From Thermomonas sp. (GTDB taxonomy: Bacteria > Pseudomonadota > Gammaproteobacteria > Xanthomonadales > Xanthomonadaceae), in NCBI RefSeq assembly GCF_019104945.1, contig NZ_JAHRWW010000003.1:1-43383 (forward strand): 43,383 nucleotides of DNA. The letters are read 5' to 3'. A program made the translations under genes and the position numbers. Of the stretch, positions 34,881-42,502 are shown one piece after another (position 1 is the stretch's first letter; every line of letters begins with the position of its first letter). The notes below the pieces were generated by a model. That model was not told the DNA's origin and ran no database searches. It saw only the letters and a program-made list of their open reading frames with translations.

Positions 34881-36223
34881 CGGGCATACGTCATACGTTG
34901 CCCCTGCGGGCCGTTCACCAGCGTGCTGCCGTCCCACACCTGCACGCCGTTGACCCAAGTGGAGGCGATGCGCGAGCGGAAGGTGAAGCCTTCAAACGGC
35001 GACCAACCGCATTTGCTGAGCACGTCGGAGCGCTGCACGGTAAACGGGCGGTCTTCTACCAGCACTAGATCGGCGGCGTAGCCTTCGCGCAGAAAGCCGC
35101 GGCTTTCCACGTCAAACAGCTGGGCTGGGGCATGGGCGAATTTTTGCACCACCTGCGCGGTGCTGAGCTTGCCGTCAAACACCTTTTCTAGTGCTAGGTT
35201 CAGTGCGTACTGCACCAGCGGTAGGCCGCTGGGCGCACTAGCATACGGCTTGGCCTTTTCTTCCAGCGTATGCGGGGCGTGATCGGTGGCGAGCACGTCC
35301 AGCACGTCATCGGCAAGGGCTTGGATAATCGCGGCGCGGTCGGCCTCGTCTTTGATCGCCGGGTTACATTTGATCCAGTTGCCAAGACGGGCGTAGTCGG
35401 GGCGGGCGAAATGCAGAAAATGCACGCAGGTTTCGGCGGTGATCTGCTTGCGGCTGCCATCGGCGCGGATGAGTGGGCCTTTTTCAAACAGGGCCAGCTC
35501 GTCGGCGGTGGAAATATGCAGCACATGCAGGCGGGTGCCGTGGCGGCGCGCCAGCTCCATCGCCAGCCGGGTGGACTTGATGCAGGCTTCGCGGCTGCGG
35601 ATATCAGGGTGGCATTCCACCGGGATGTTGTCGCCGTACTGCGCCTGATAGCGGGCAAGGTTGGCGTCGATCATCGGGGTGTCTTCGCAATGGGTGATGA
35701 TTGGCACCGGTGTGTCGCGGAAGATCGCGTCCAGTGTTTCCGGGTTATCCACCAACATATTGCCGGTCGATGCGCCCATAAACACCTTGATGCCAGGTGC
35801 GGCTTTTGGGTCAAGCGCGCGAATCGCCTCCAGATTGTCATTGGACGCGCCATGGTAGAAGCCGTAATTAGCCCAAGCACGGCCCGCCGCGCGGTGGTAT
35901 TTATCCTCTAGTGCTGCGCTATCCAGGGTTGGCGGCTTGGTATTGGGCATGTCCATGAAGCTGGTCAGCCCCCCGGCCACGGCCGCGGCGGATTCGGTGG
36001 CCATATCGGCCTTGTATTCCATGCCCGGCTCGCGGAAGTGCACTTGGTCGTCGATCATGCCCGGCAGCAGGCGCGCGCCCTTGGCGTCGATCACGGTTTC
36101 GCCGGGTTTACCGGTAAGGCCGCTGCCAATCTGTTGGATGCGGCCGTCTGCAAAGCGCAGATTGCCGTCAAATTCGCGGCCTTCGTTCACAAGGCGGGCG
36201 TTGACGATGAGGGTAGAAGTCAT
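34877..36223 (-). CDS. pyrC: Dihydroorotase (type I-like amidohydrolase)
   Basis: A 448-residue amidohydrolase of pyrimidine synthesis, which interconverts carbamoyl-aspartate and dihydroorotate. Conserved parts are [21 protein letters not shown] (substrate-binding Asn), GIKVFMGAS (candidate carbamylated lysine), [14 protein letters not shown] and ATDHAPHT (catalytic Asp). The first metal-binding motif, usually HxH, reads QVH here, so one metal ligand is replaced by Gln. I recall the same [10 protein letters not shown] form in a clade of dihydroorotases from Bacteroidetes and some proteobacteria. AAAAAGGA precedes the ATG, which overlaps the yidD stop. An allantoinase or hydantoinase role is less likely. 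Confidence 0.87.
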   Translation of the reverse strand: MTSTLIVNARLVNEGREFDGNLRFADGRIQQIGSGLTGKPGETVIDAKGARLLPGMIDDQVHFREPGMEYKADMATESAAAVAGGLTSFMDMPNTKPPTLDSAALEDKYHRAAGRAWANYGFYHGASNDNLEAIRALDPKAAPGIKVFMGASTGNMLVDNPETLDAIFRDTPVPIITHCEDTPMIDANLARYQAQYGDNIPVECHPDIRSREACIKSTRLAMELARRHGTRLHVLHISTADELALFEKGPLIRADGSRKQITAETCVHFLHFARPDYARLGNWIKCNPAIKDEADRAAIIQALADDVLDVLATDHAPHTLEEKAKPYASAPSGLPLVQYALNLALEKVFDGKLSTAQVVQKFAHAPAQLFDVESRGFLREGYAADLVLVEDRPFTVQRSDVLSKCGWSPFEGFTFRSRIASTWVNGVQVWDGSTLVNGPQGQRMTYAR

Positions 36224-36450
36224 GGGGAATCCTTTTTAGAAGGGACGGGGTCGTGCCCGCCGGGATGCAGGGGGTGGCAGCGCGCAATGCGACGTGCGGC
36301 CAGCCAGCTGCCTTTAAGCGCACCGAAGCGCTCTAACGCCTCGATGGCGTATTGGGAGCATGTGGGATAAAAACGGCAGTTCGGCCCCAAAAGTGGGCTA
36401 ATAAAGCGCCTGTAGCCTTGCACCAGCGCGATGAGAAATTTATTGATCAC
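36220..36450 (-). CDS. yidD: YidD, membrane protein insertion efficiency factor
   Basis: A 76-residue protein with the family core [28 protein letters not shown] and [17 protein letters not shown]. YidD helps the Sec/YidC pathway insert inner-membrane proteins. It starts with GTG and overlaps the dihydroorotase start by four bases (ATGA). It is usually found between rnpA and yidC; here it heads a pyrimidine gene instead. A CATAAT hexamer at 36471-36476 on the minus strand could be its -10 box. Confidence 0.93.
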   Translation of the reverse strand: MINKFLIALVQGYRRFISPLLGPNCRFYPTCSQYAIEALERFGALKGSWLAARRIARCHPLHPGGHDPVPSKKDSP

Positions 36451-36494
36451 AAACGCTCACAAGAAGCGAAATTATGAGGCTGAACGTGTTACGG

Positions 36495-36523
36495 TTGCCC
36501 CCATGCGCGTGACAGGGTATAAC
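36495..36523 (+). promoter_or_regulatory. Sigma-70 promoter of dksA with GC-rich discriminator
   Basis: TTGCCC at 36495-36500 and TATAAC at 36518-36523 are separated by exactly 17 bases. The bases after the -10 box read AGCGCGCC, a GC-rich discriminator of the type found at promoters under ppGpp/DksA control. The leader is about 40 bases. Confidence 0.6.
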
Positions 36524-36567
36524 AGCGCGCCTTCCCGCCTCAAGGGACAACCGAGGGAAACTTGAAC

Positions 36568-37680
36568 GTGGCAGCGAAGAAACCAGTGAAAAAAGCCGTT
36601 AAGACGGCCAAGAAAACCGTTCCGGTGAAAAAGCCCGTGCCTGTTAAAAAGGCCGCGGCGAAAACACCTGCAAAGTCTGTTGCTGCTAAAAAGGCGGTAA
36701 CTCCGGCTAAAAAGCCTGTTGTTGCTAAAAAAGCAGCAGCAGTAAAAGCGCCCGTGGCGAAAAAAGTCGCAGCGGTTAAGAAAACAGGGGGTGGAACAGT
36801 TTCCGCAGTAAAGAAGCCAGCCACAAAGGTTGCGAAGCCTGTGGCCAAAACCGTGGCTAAGGCACCGGTAAAAGCACCTGCGAAGGCGCCAGTAAAAGCG
36901 CCAGCCAAAGCCGCAGCGGTGAAACCCGTAGCGACAAAGCCTGCTGCAAAGCCGGTGGCGAAGCCAGTAGTAGCGAAACCTTCGGCCGCAAGCAAGGCGA
37001 AGCCTGAAAAGGTCGCTGCCGCACCGGCAAAAACGCCAACGCCTGCGGCAGGGGTTAAAGTACAACCGGCCAAGGTTCAAAAAACCGTGGCCCCAACACC
37101 GGGTGTGCAGAAGGCTGTGGCCGCGCCGGTGGAAGTTAAAAAACCTGCCGCAGCCAAGACAGTAGGGAAAGTAATGGTGGCAGTGGTGAAAACGAACAAG
37201 CCGGAAAGCAAACCGGTGGCAAAGAGCAAGTTCAAGGTGATCGACTTTAAGACCGACGATGCTACCGGGCGTCCCATTTTGCCAGAGGGCTACAAACCTT
37301 CGGCAGATGAAGAGTACATGAGCCCGCTGCAGCTGGAATACTTCCGTCAGCGCCTGTTGCAATGGCGCGCGGATCTGGTGGAAGAGTCCAAGCAGACCAT
37401 CGAAAACCTGAAAGACGAGGTGCGCGATATTGGCGACGAAGCCGAGCGTGCGACCCGTGAAACCGAAAACTCCTTGGAACTGCGCACCCGCGACCGCTAC
37501 CGCAAGCTGATTGGCAAGATCGACAGCACGCTCAAACGTGTGGACAGCGGCGAATACGGTTTCTGTGTGGATACCGGCGAAGAAATCGGCTTGGAACGCA
37601 TGGACGCCCGCCTCACCGCAGAGCGCACTATCGACGCCCAAGAGCGCTGGGAACACCGGCAAAAGCAGATGGGCGACTAA
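36568..37680 (+). CDS. dksA: RNA polymerase-binding protein DksA with long Lys/Ala/Pro-rich N-terminal tail
   Basis: A 370-residue protein. The first 220 residues are a histone H1-like array of Lys, Ala, Pro and Val (KAPVKAPAKAP and similar). The last 140 are a DksA domain: SPLQLEYFRQRLLQWRADL, coiled-coil tip DIGDEAERA, and ENSLELRTRDRYRKLIGKID. E. coli DksA has Asp71 and Asp74 at the tip; the second position is Glu here. The zinc finger keeps only one of four cysteines (YGFCVDT, then RTIDAQE), as in zinc-independent DksA2-type proteins. DksA enters the polymerase secondary channel and works with ppGpp. GTG 36568, ten bases after GAGGG, is preferred over TTG 36562. The tail could bind DNA or RNA. 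Confidence 0.9.
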   Translation: MAAKKPVKKAVKTAKKTVPVKKPVPVKKAAAKTPAKSVAAKKAVTPAKKPVVAKKAAAVKAPVAKKVAAVKKTGGGTVSAVKKPATKVAKPVAKTVAKAPVKAPAKAPVKAPAKAAAVKPVATKPAAKPVAKPVVAKPSAASKAKPEKVAAAPAKTPTPAAGVKVQPAKVQKTVAPTPGVQKAVAAPVEVKKPAAAKTVGKVMVAVVKTNKPESKPVAKSKFKVIDFKTDDATGRPILPEGYKPSADEEYMSPLQLEYFRQRLLQWRADLVEESKQTIENLKDEVRDIGDEAERATRETENSLELRTRDRYRKLIGKIDSTLKRVDSGEYGFCVDTGEEIGLERMDARLTAERTIDAQERWEHRQKQMGD

Positions 37681-37701
37681 CCACCGCTTCATGCACCCCA
37701 T

Positions 37702-37735
37702 ACAACAAACCCCGCTGAGGCGGGGTTTGTTGTGT
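37702..37735. terminator. Strong terminator between dksA and the XRE gene
   Basis: A 14-bp perfect stem (37702-37715 with 37720-37733) with loop TGAG. The right arm carries TTTGTTGTGT, so it serves dksA; the symmetric left arm may also stop the convergent XRE transcript. Confidence 0.85.
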
Positions 37736-37794
37736 CAGGTCATAACATTTTCAGCGGCTTTTGCAGGCAAGCAAGGTGCGTGCATAAACAGCCT

Positions 37795-38121
37795 TTAGGG
37801 TTCCGCTGCTTTCTTCAGTAAGCGTTTCCGCTTTAACGAGCTGGCCTGATGCCATGCCAGCAGTAAAGCTGCCGTGTCGTCATCCACGGCAAAAAACCAA
37901 GGCAGCGGGCGATCAAGAATTTCGCCCAAGCGCTCCAACATGCGCAGGTTCGGCATGTGTCGGCCTTGTTCGTACTGATTGATACGGGGCGAGGCTACCG
38001 TAATGTCTAACTCTGCAACGATGCCCAGTTGCCGTTGGGATAAACCAGCGGCCTCGCGCGCCTGTCGCAGGCGCAAAGCCACGATTCCCAGTAAATCGTT
38101 TGACGTTGCGCGCTTGGGCAA
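37795..38121 (-). CDS. XRE-family transcriptional regulator
   Basis: A 108-residue protein with a Cro/C1-type HTH at residues 14-72 (LRQAREAAGLSQRQLG, then RINQYEQGRHMPNLRMLERLGEILDRP), followed by a short basic tail (KRKRLLKK). The phrase QYEQGRHMPN is the classic recognition-helix end and turn. The frame opens with TTG at 38121; an internal GTG 13 codons later is an alternative. It diverges from the six-gene run starting at 38227, and a perfect palindrome lies between them, so it probably represses both itself and that run. It resembles the regulators of small accessory or phage-like modules. Confidence 0.8.
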   Translation of the reverse strand: MPKRATSNDLLGIVALRLRQAREAAGLSQRQLGIVAELDITVASPRINQYEQGRHMPNLRMLERLGEILDRPLPWFFAVDDDTAALLLAWHQASSLKRKRLLKKAAEP

Positions 38122-38179
38122 GAAACAGACAACCTTTCCAGAACAGACTGGATAGGGTCGGCAATTCTTCTTGTGTCCA

Positions 38180-38200
38180 CATCTAAGTAATGCTTAGATG
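38180..38200. promoter_or_regulatory. Palindromic operator candidate between the XRE gene and the secreted-protease run
   Basis: CATCTAAG at 38180-38187 and CTTAGATG at 38193-38200 form a perfect 8-bp inverted repeat with a 5-base centre. It overlaps the likely -10 region of the plus-strand run (TTGTGT at 38171-38176, then TTAGAT at 38194-38199, 17-base spacer). Size and symmetry fit an XRE dimer site. Confidence 0.6.
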
Positions 38201-38226
38201 GCAAGGTGTTAAAGGACAACCCAAGG

Positions 38227-38514
38227 ATGAAGTTGGATATGAATAAGGGTAATTTACCTGCGCTGCGCGCAGTGATAGCTATCGTGCTGCTGGTTTTGAC
38301 AGGTGCAGTAAGTGCAGAGATGTATAAAGTCAATGTTCGGCGAATCGACAAGGATTTATACAAAACCAGCGATGGCGTCTATATCCAGACGAAGTATTGC
38401 TACGAATACGCCTACGGCGACGACGCCGTGCTCAGGTACGAGCGGTATTCCTACGAAAACAAGCTGATTTTCGACAACGGCACGGTTTGTGACGTCGAAA
38501 AGGTATTCAAGTGA
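38227..38514 (+). CDS. Small secreted protein of unknown function
   Basis: A 95-residue protein with a Sec signal (MKLDMNKGNLPALRAV, core IAIVLLVLTGAV, likely cleavage VSA-EM). The mature part of about 65 residues is charged and Tyr-rich (KYCYEYAYGDDAVLRYERYSYE) with two cysteines that could form a disulfide. I do not recognise a family. AAAGGA precedes the ATG at 38227 by ten bases; ATG 38239 is an alternative. It is first in the run controlled by the XRE palindrome. The stop touches the beginning of the protease frame. Confidence 0.65.
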   Translation: MKLDMNKGNLPALRAVIAIVLLVLTGAVSAEMYKVNVRRIDKDLYKTSDGVYIQTKYCYEYAYGDDAVLRYERYSYENKLIFDNGTVCDVEKVFK

Positions 38515-38525
38515 TGGAGTCTGCC

Positions 38526-39653
38526 ATGAAGATGGGACTGTTTTTCGTGGCTATGCCGGTAATGTGGCTGGCACTTGCGTCCGGTGCGGGAGCGCAGGAG
38601 CTTTCGGCGCAGGAAGTGTTCAAGCAGGTATCGCCAAGTGTGGTGGTGATCGAAGTTAGGGAATACCCGGAGGGGAAGCCTTCCCGGTTGGTTGCGTCGG
38701 GCAGTGGTGTCATTGTTCCGAGTCGTTCCGAAAATGGAAATCTGGTTGCTACCAACTGCCATCTGACGGACAAGTCTGACGATGGAATATTTCTGGTCAG
38801 GCATGGAGAAAGTAGTGGAATTGGGTTTATGAAAGGCAGGGATGCTGAAAGGGATTTGTGCTTAATCAATACTCTTTTCCCGGATGGTCTTGGGGAGAAT
38901 AAAGGCAGCTCCATAAAAGTTGGTAAAGACGGCAAGGTCATCTACAAGAAGCTCCCGACGGTACGTGTTGCCTCTTCGCAATGGCTGGAGGTTGGTGATC
39001 CGGTTTATGCCATCGGTGCGCCGCAAGGCCTGGAGTTGACCTTGTCGAACGGTCTGGTGTCCGGCATCCGTGAGTACAAAGGCACCGAATACATCCAGAC
39101 CACCGCGCCGATTTCCCAAGGTTCCAGCGGTGGCGGCCTGTTCGATGCGCAGGGGCGGCTGGTCGGCATCACCACGATGTACCTGAAAGACGGGCAGAAC
39201 CTGAACTTTGCCATCCCGGCGGAGTTGATTGCATCGGTGCCGGAAGTTGGGAAAAACAACGTGCAGCCAGCTGCGCGTACGCTGGAGCCTGTGCCGCAGC
39301 CTGTAGAAAAGCCCGCATCGCCACGAAGCCGCTGGGTTGAGGTCGGTAGTAGTGATTTATCCACTGCATACGTTGATACACAGACCCTTCAACGCAACGG
39401 CACGGATGTCACTGTTTGGACGAAGTTCGTATTGGACAGGCCGAAAACCGATAAGGCCGGAGACACCTACGACGAAGAACTGAGGCTCGATGCCTATCAC
39501 TGCGCAAGTCGTCAAAGCACGACGAAGTTTTTTTCGCAGAGGCTTCGTGGAAGTTTGGTTTGGAGTCACGAATACAAAAGCTACGAACAAGATCGGGGAA
39601 GCATTCAGCCTGGGACTGTGGGCGAAGCAATCATGGAGGCGGTTTGCAAATGA
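38526..39653 (+). CDS. Secreted trypsin-like serine protease with C-terminal adhesin-E-like domain
   Basis: A 375-residue periplasmic or secreted protein with a Sec signal (cleavage near AGA-QE). Residues 30-240 form a chymotrypsin-fold (trypsin-2/DegP-like) domain with an apparent triad: His79 (VATNCHL), Asp110 (ERDLCL) and Ser201 (SQGSSGGGLFD). There is no PDZ domain. After a Pro-rich linker, residues 268-375 (RWVEVGSSD, AYVDTQTLQRNG, VTVWTKF, LDAYHC) resemble the surface-adhesin E domain of small Gram-negative lipoproteins. ATG 38526 has GGAG six bases upstream; ATG 38514 is possible. The stop overlaps the next gene (ATGA). Substrate unknown. Confidence 0.8.
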   Translation: MKMGLFFVAMPVMWLALASGAGAQELSAQEVFKQVSPSVVVIEVREYPEGKPSRLVASGSGVIVPSRSENGNLVATNCHLTDKSDDGIFLVRHGESSGIGFMKGRDAERDLCLINTLFPDGLGENKGSSIKVGKDGKVIYKKLPTVRVASSQWLEVGDPVYAIGAPQGLELTLSNGLVSGIREYKGTEYIQTTAPISQGSSGGGLFDAQGRLVGITTMYLKDGQNLNFAIPAELIASVPEVGKNNVQPAARTLEPVPQPVEKPASPRSRWVEVGSSDLSTAYVDTQTLQRNGTDVTVWTKFVLDRPKTDKAGDTYDEELRLDAYHCASRQSTTKFFSQRLRGSLVWSHEYKSYEQDRGSIQPGTVGEAIMEAVCK

Positions 39654-39913
39654 ATGACATGGCGATTTCACATCATGGATGCGTGTTGTTGGTAGTGACT
39701 GCCTTGAGCGCCATTGCTCTCTGTGGATTTTTCATAACAAAAACGTCGGGATTTGGTCGCTATAACACATCTGTGCTTGTGGTGATTTTGGCGATTTCCT
39801 TTGGCTGCATTGCTTTGATCTCTGGCTTTCTTCCAGGGCAGGCCTTCTCTGGTTTGTTGATGGCGGTGGTTGGCTTTGCCGGCGGCATGGTGGTTGGAAA
39901 AGAGCAGTCATAG
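39650..39913 (+). CDS. Small membrane protein with two to three hydrophobic helices
   Basis: An 87-residue protein with hydrophobic segments at about residues 11-29 (GCVLLVVTALSAIALCGFF), 41-60 (VLVVILAISFGCIALISGF) and 66-81. It has little else but a short charged C-terminus (KEQS). No family recognised. The ATG at 39650 overlaps the protease stop by four bases, so the two are probably made together. It may anchor or assist the secreted protease or the membrane J-protein. Confidence 0.6.
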   Translation: MNDMAISHHGCVLLVVTALSAIALCGFFITKTSGFGRYNTSVLVVILAISFGCIALISGFLPGQAFSGLLMAVVGFAGGMVVGKEQS

Positions 39914-39922
39914 CAATTGATC

Positions 39923-40870
39923 ATGACCAAGCTCCGCACCCACTACGACAACCTGAAAGTCGCCCGCGACGCCCCGGATTTCGTCATCCGCGCCGCGTAC
40001 AAGACGCTGAGCCAGAAATACCACCCGGACAAGAATCCCGACGACGCGCGCGCTGCGCGGGTCATGTCCCTCATCAACCAATCCTACGACGTGCTGTCCG
40101 ACCCGGAACGGCGGCGCGAACACGACGCATGGATCGCGCGGGAAGAAGCGAAACTCAAGGCCCAAGCCCAGCCGCAATCCCCGCCGATCCCGCCGCAATG
40201 GCAGCAGCCGGAACCGTCTCTGCCTCCCTCGCCAGCGTCCAAACACTGGCTTTCCACGCTGTTGCTGTTGCCCGTCAGGTTGTTAGCTGCTCTTTTTGAG
40301 TTCGCGCCCCGGTTGACGGTGCTGGGTCTGCTGCTTGGTGGCATCTGGTTATGGAATGCGGTGACGCCGGATCGCCCGCCGCCGCCGGGGCCGAAGCCTT
40401 ATCAGGCGGCTGCGCCCGTAACTCCTTCACCTGCTCCCGCTCCCGCCAAGCCGGCCCATATCCGGCCGGCCACAGCTCCCAATGGGAGTGCATGGCCCAC
40501 CCGTGCCGACTATGTGAGGGGCTATCCCATCAGCAACCGCGAAGGGCGCTCCGAAGTGACGGTGGACAATACGCAAAACGATGCAGACGTGTTCGTCAAG
40601 CTGGTATCGCTGGAAGGTGAAACCGCCTATCCGGTCAGACAGTTCTATATCCCGTCCGGCGCGAAGTTCACCATGAACAAGGTGGATGCGGGTCAGTACG
40701 ACTTGCGCTATCTCGATCTTGCGACGGGAAAACTCTCGCGCTCCGAATCGTTCGAGATCGAGGAACGGCGCACGGCGACCGGTATCGAATACAGCAGCAT
40801 GACCATGACGCTGTACAAGGTGCGGGATGGCAATTTCCACACGTATGCTCTTGCCGCTGACGAGTTTTGA
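39923..40870 (+). CDS. Membrane-associated J-domain protein
   Basis: A 315-residue protein. Residues 5-70 form a J domain with the HPD motif at 34-36 (KYHPDKNPDD), which would stimulate a DnaK ATPase. A Gln/Pro-rich stretch leads to one or two hydrophobic segments at about 110-147. A second Pro/Ala-rich linker leads to a beta-rich domain (residues 190-315: EVTVDNTQNDADVFVKL, VRQFYIPSGAKFT, YDLRYLDL, YSSMTMTLYKVRDGN). With a single membrane pass this domain would lie in the periplasm. It lacks the Gly/Phe and zinc domains of DnaJ. ATG 39923 lacks a clear ribosome binding site. Confidence 0.8.
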   Translation: MTKLRTHYDNLKVARDAPDFVIRAAYKTLSQKYHPDKNPDDARAARVMSLINQSYDVLSDPERRREHDAWIAREEAKLKAQAQPQSPPIPPQWQQPEPSLPPSPASKHWLSTLLLLPVRLLAALFEFAPRLTVLGLLLGGIWLWNAVTPDRPPPPGPKPYQAAAPVTPSPAPAPAKPAHIRPATAPNGSAWPTRADYVRGYPISNREGRSEVTVDNTQNDADVFVKLVSLEGETAYPVRQFYIPSGAKFTMNKVDAGQYDLRYLDLATGKLSRSESFEIEERRTATGIEYSSMTMTLYKVRDGNFHTYALAADEF

Positions 40871-40905
40871 GTGCTAATGATTGGTTCCATGAAGCGGAGA
40901 AATAC

Positions 40906-41655
40906 ATGAAGCAGTTTTCGGGGAGATTTGCTGTTCTGATGGTGCTTGCCGGGATGGTGTTTCCGCTGATGGCGGCGGAGCGTAATTTCGTGCCGGTCGC
41001 GGTGGGAGAGCAGGCGGTCGAATACGATGATGGAAATCCGGTGCTGCTTGCAAGGACGGAGCGGGCGTTCGTCGTGGCGTCCTACATTCCGCGCGACAAG
41101 AAATCCTGTCTGGTCAAGATCGAGCTGAGGAATATTGGTGGCGCGTCGTTCACCGTCAGCGAGTCCGATATCACCGCAGCTTCCGGGCAGGAGCCATTGG
41201 AGGTTGCGACCTATGCCGAGCGATTGAAAGCGCAAAAGCGTGAAGCCATGTGGGCGAATATCGCTTTAGGAATGGCCGCAGCGGCGGATGGTTACAACGC
41301 GGGTGCTGCTGGCTATAGCGAAACAAAAGGGTCGTATACCGGTTCGGTGGGCAGGTCATCCTTTAGTGGCACATATTCCGAAAAAACTTACGACTCAACG
41401 GCTGCTTATCAAGCGCAAACGCTAGCTCAGATGCGGAGTCAACAATTAAGCGAGATGCAAGCGGCGAGTGCCAAGTTCGCAAGACTGGAATTGAAAGACA
41501 GAGCGTTCAAGACCAATACGCTTTCGCCCGGTGAACTGGTGATAGGCGATGTGCAGCTATCCTTGCCGAAGAAAAACAAGAAAGTCCCCGCCGAGTTTGT
41601 CATGAGCCTAGTTGTTGCAGGGGAGTCAGTGCGGCTCTTGTTTCGAGAGCGGTGA
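40906..41655 (+). CDS. Secreted protein of unknown function
   Basis: A 249-residue protein with a Sec signal (MKQFSGRF, core AVLMVLAGMVFPL, cleavage MAA-ER). The mature protein begins with a beta-rich part (SCLVKIELRNIGGASFTVSESDI). A Ser/Tyr/Gly-rich tract follows at about residues 122-150 (KGSYTGSVGRSSFSGTY), then a helix (LAQMRSQQLSEMQAASAKFARLELK) and a C-terminal beta part (LSPGELVIGDVQLSLP). This resembles bacterial proteins with an immunoglobulin-like surface fold, but I cannot name the family. GGAGA lies five bases before the ATG, which fixes the start. Confidence 0.7.
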   Translation: MKQFSGRFAVLMVLAGMVFPLMAAERNFVPVAVGEQAVEYDDGNPVLLARTERAFVVASYIPRDKKSCLVKIELRNIGGASFTVSESDITAASGQEPLEVATYAERLKAQKREAMWANIALGMAAAADGYNAGAAGYSETKGSYTGSVGRSSFSGTYSEKTYDSTAAYQAQTLAQMRSQQLSEMQAASAKFARLELKDRAFKTNTLSPGELVIGDVQLSLPKKNKKVPAEFVMSLVVAGESVRLLFRER

Positions 41656-41703
41656 TGGTGAGGGGACGAATTCTGAATCCAGTTCCTTTTAGGAGAGCGC
41701 CAA

Positions 41704-42429
41704 ATGGAAGTCCTGCATCGCATTTTCTCCAAGCCTTTCGAGGTGACGCAATTTTGGGTGTCTGGCCGGTATCTGGTGATGCAGATGAGTGCAGGTAACA
41801 CGATCGGCCATTTGTTCAAGTATTGCCCGGAAAACGTGCGGAAGTACCAGCCTGCACAAGACGGCGATTGGTTCTTCAATGTATGTGATGGTGAGGGTGG
41901 GCCATCTGGAGGTGATTTTCTTCCTAGAGTACTGCCAAGCCGCAGGAATATCGCGGTGCTCAATGGCGCTTGTATCAAAGCTTCGCATCATCTTGATGCA
42001 CGGCTGAGACATGTTGGTATGAAAGAGGGGGACGATGACAGCGCGCTGTTTACGGAGATTGTGGCGTGGTATGGCAGAGGGGCAATGGAACTTGCAAACC
42101 CGTCCTATCAGCGCGACCTCTGGCAAGTATTTGCGGACGACTGGGGGCTGGGGCTCCCTGTGCCGGAGCGGTTCGGTGTCGATTCCGTGACGATTACGCA
42201 TCGCCCCGGTATGCCGTGTGCCGCTGCGATGGTGCGGGCAGTGCAGCCGATCATTGAGGCTGTGCATGGAGAAATGGAGGTCGTGAGTCAGAGTACGGAA
42301 ACGGATGGCGGACGGCGGTTCGACGTGCTGGAATATCAATGCGCGGATGGGCGGACACTGGTGCAGCGATACGATATTACCGATGTATTTGGCCGTAACG
42401 ACCTAGATTGGATGCACTTCCATTTCTGA
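41704..42429 (+). CDS. Protein of unknown function, last gene of the XRE-linked run
   Basis: A 241-residue protein without signal peptide or membrane segment, so probably cytosolic. It is Trp- and His-containing and mixed alpha/beta. Notable stretches are FWVSGRYLVMQMSAG, WFFNVCDGEGGPSGG, NIAVLNGACIKASHH and FGRNDLDWMHFHF at the C-terminus. No catalytic motif was recognised. AGGAGA lies seven bases before the ATG, supporting the start. It lies 48 bases after the preceding gene and may be a regulatory or immunity-type partner of the run, but nothing in the sequence shows this. Confidence 0.6.
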   Translation: MEVLHRIFSKPFEVTQFWVSGRYLVMQMSAGNTIGHLFKYCPENVRKYQPAQDGDWFFNVCDGEGGPSGGDFLPRVLPSRRNIAVLNGACIKASHHLDARLRHVGMKEGDDDSALFTEIVAWYGRGAMELANPSYQRDLWQVFADDWGLGLPVPERFGVDSVTITHRPGMPCAAAMVRAVQPIIEAVHGEMEVVSQSTETDGGRRFDVLEYQCADGRTLVQRYDITDVFGRNDLDWMHFHF

Positions 42430-42461
42430 ATGGTGTGGATTGTGCAATCGGCACAAAATTA

Positions 42462-42502
42462 AAAAACCCCGCAATGAACTGCCCCCAAGAAGTTGGGCGG
42501 TT
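42462..42502 (-). terminator. Possible terminator of hicAB
   Basis: AACTG plus CCCAA (42477-42488) can pair with TTGGG plus CGGTT (42493-42502) with a two-base bulge. On the minus strand the T-run (TTTTTT, 42466 to 42461) begins about ten bases after the stem, which is further than usual. Confidence 0.4.

Noticed and set aside
36472-37701. 409-codon open frame on the minus strand opposite dksA
   Set aside because: It is the antisense shadow of the Lys/Ala-rich repeats; its Cys/Phe/Arg-rich product matches no fold, and the plus-strand DksA domain is clear.
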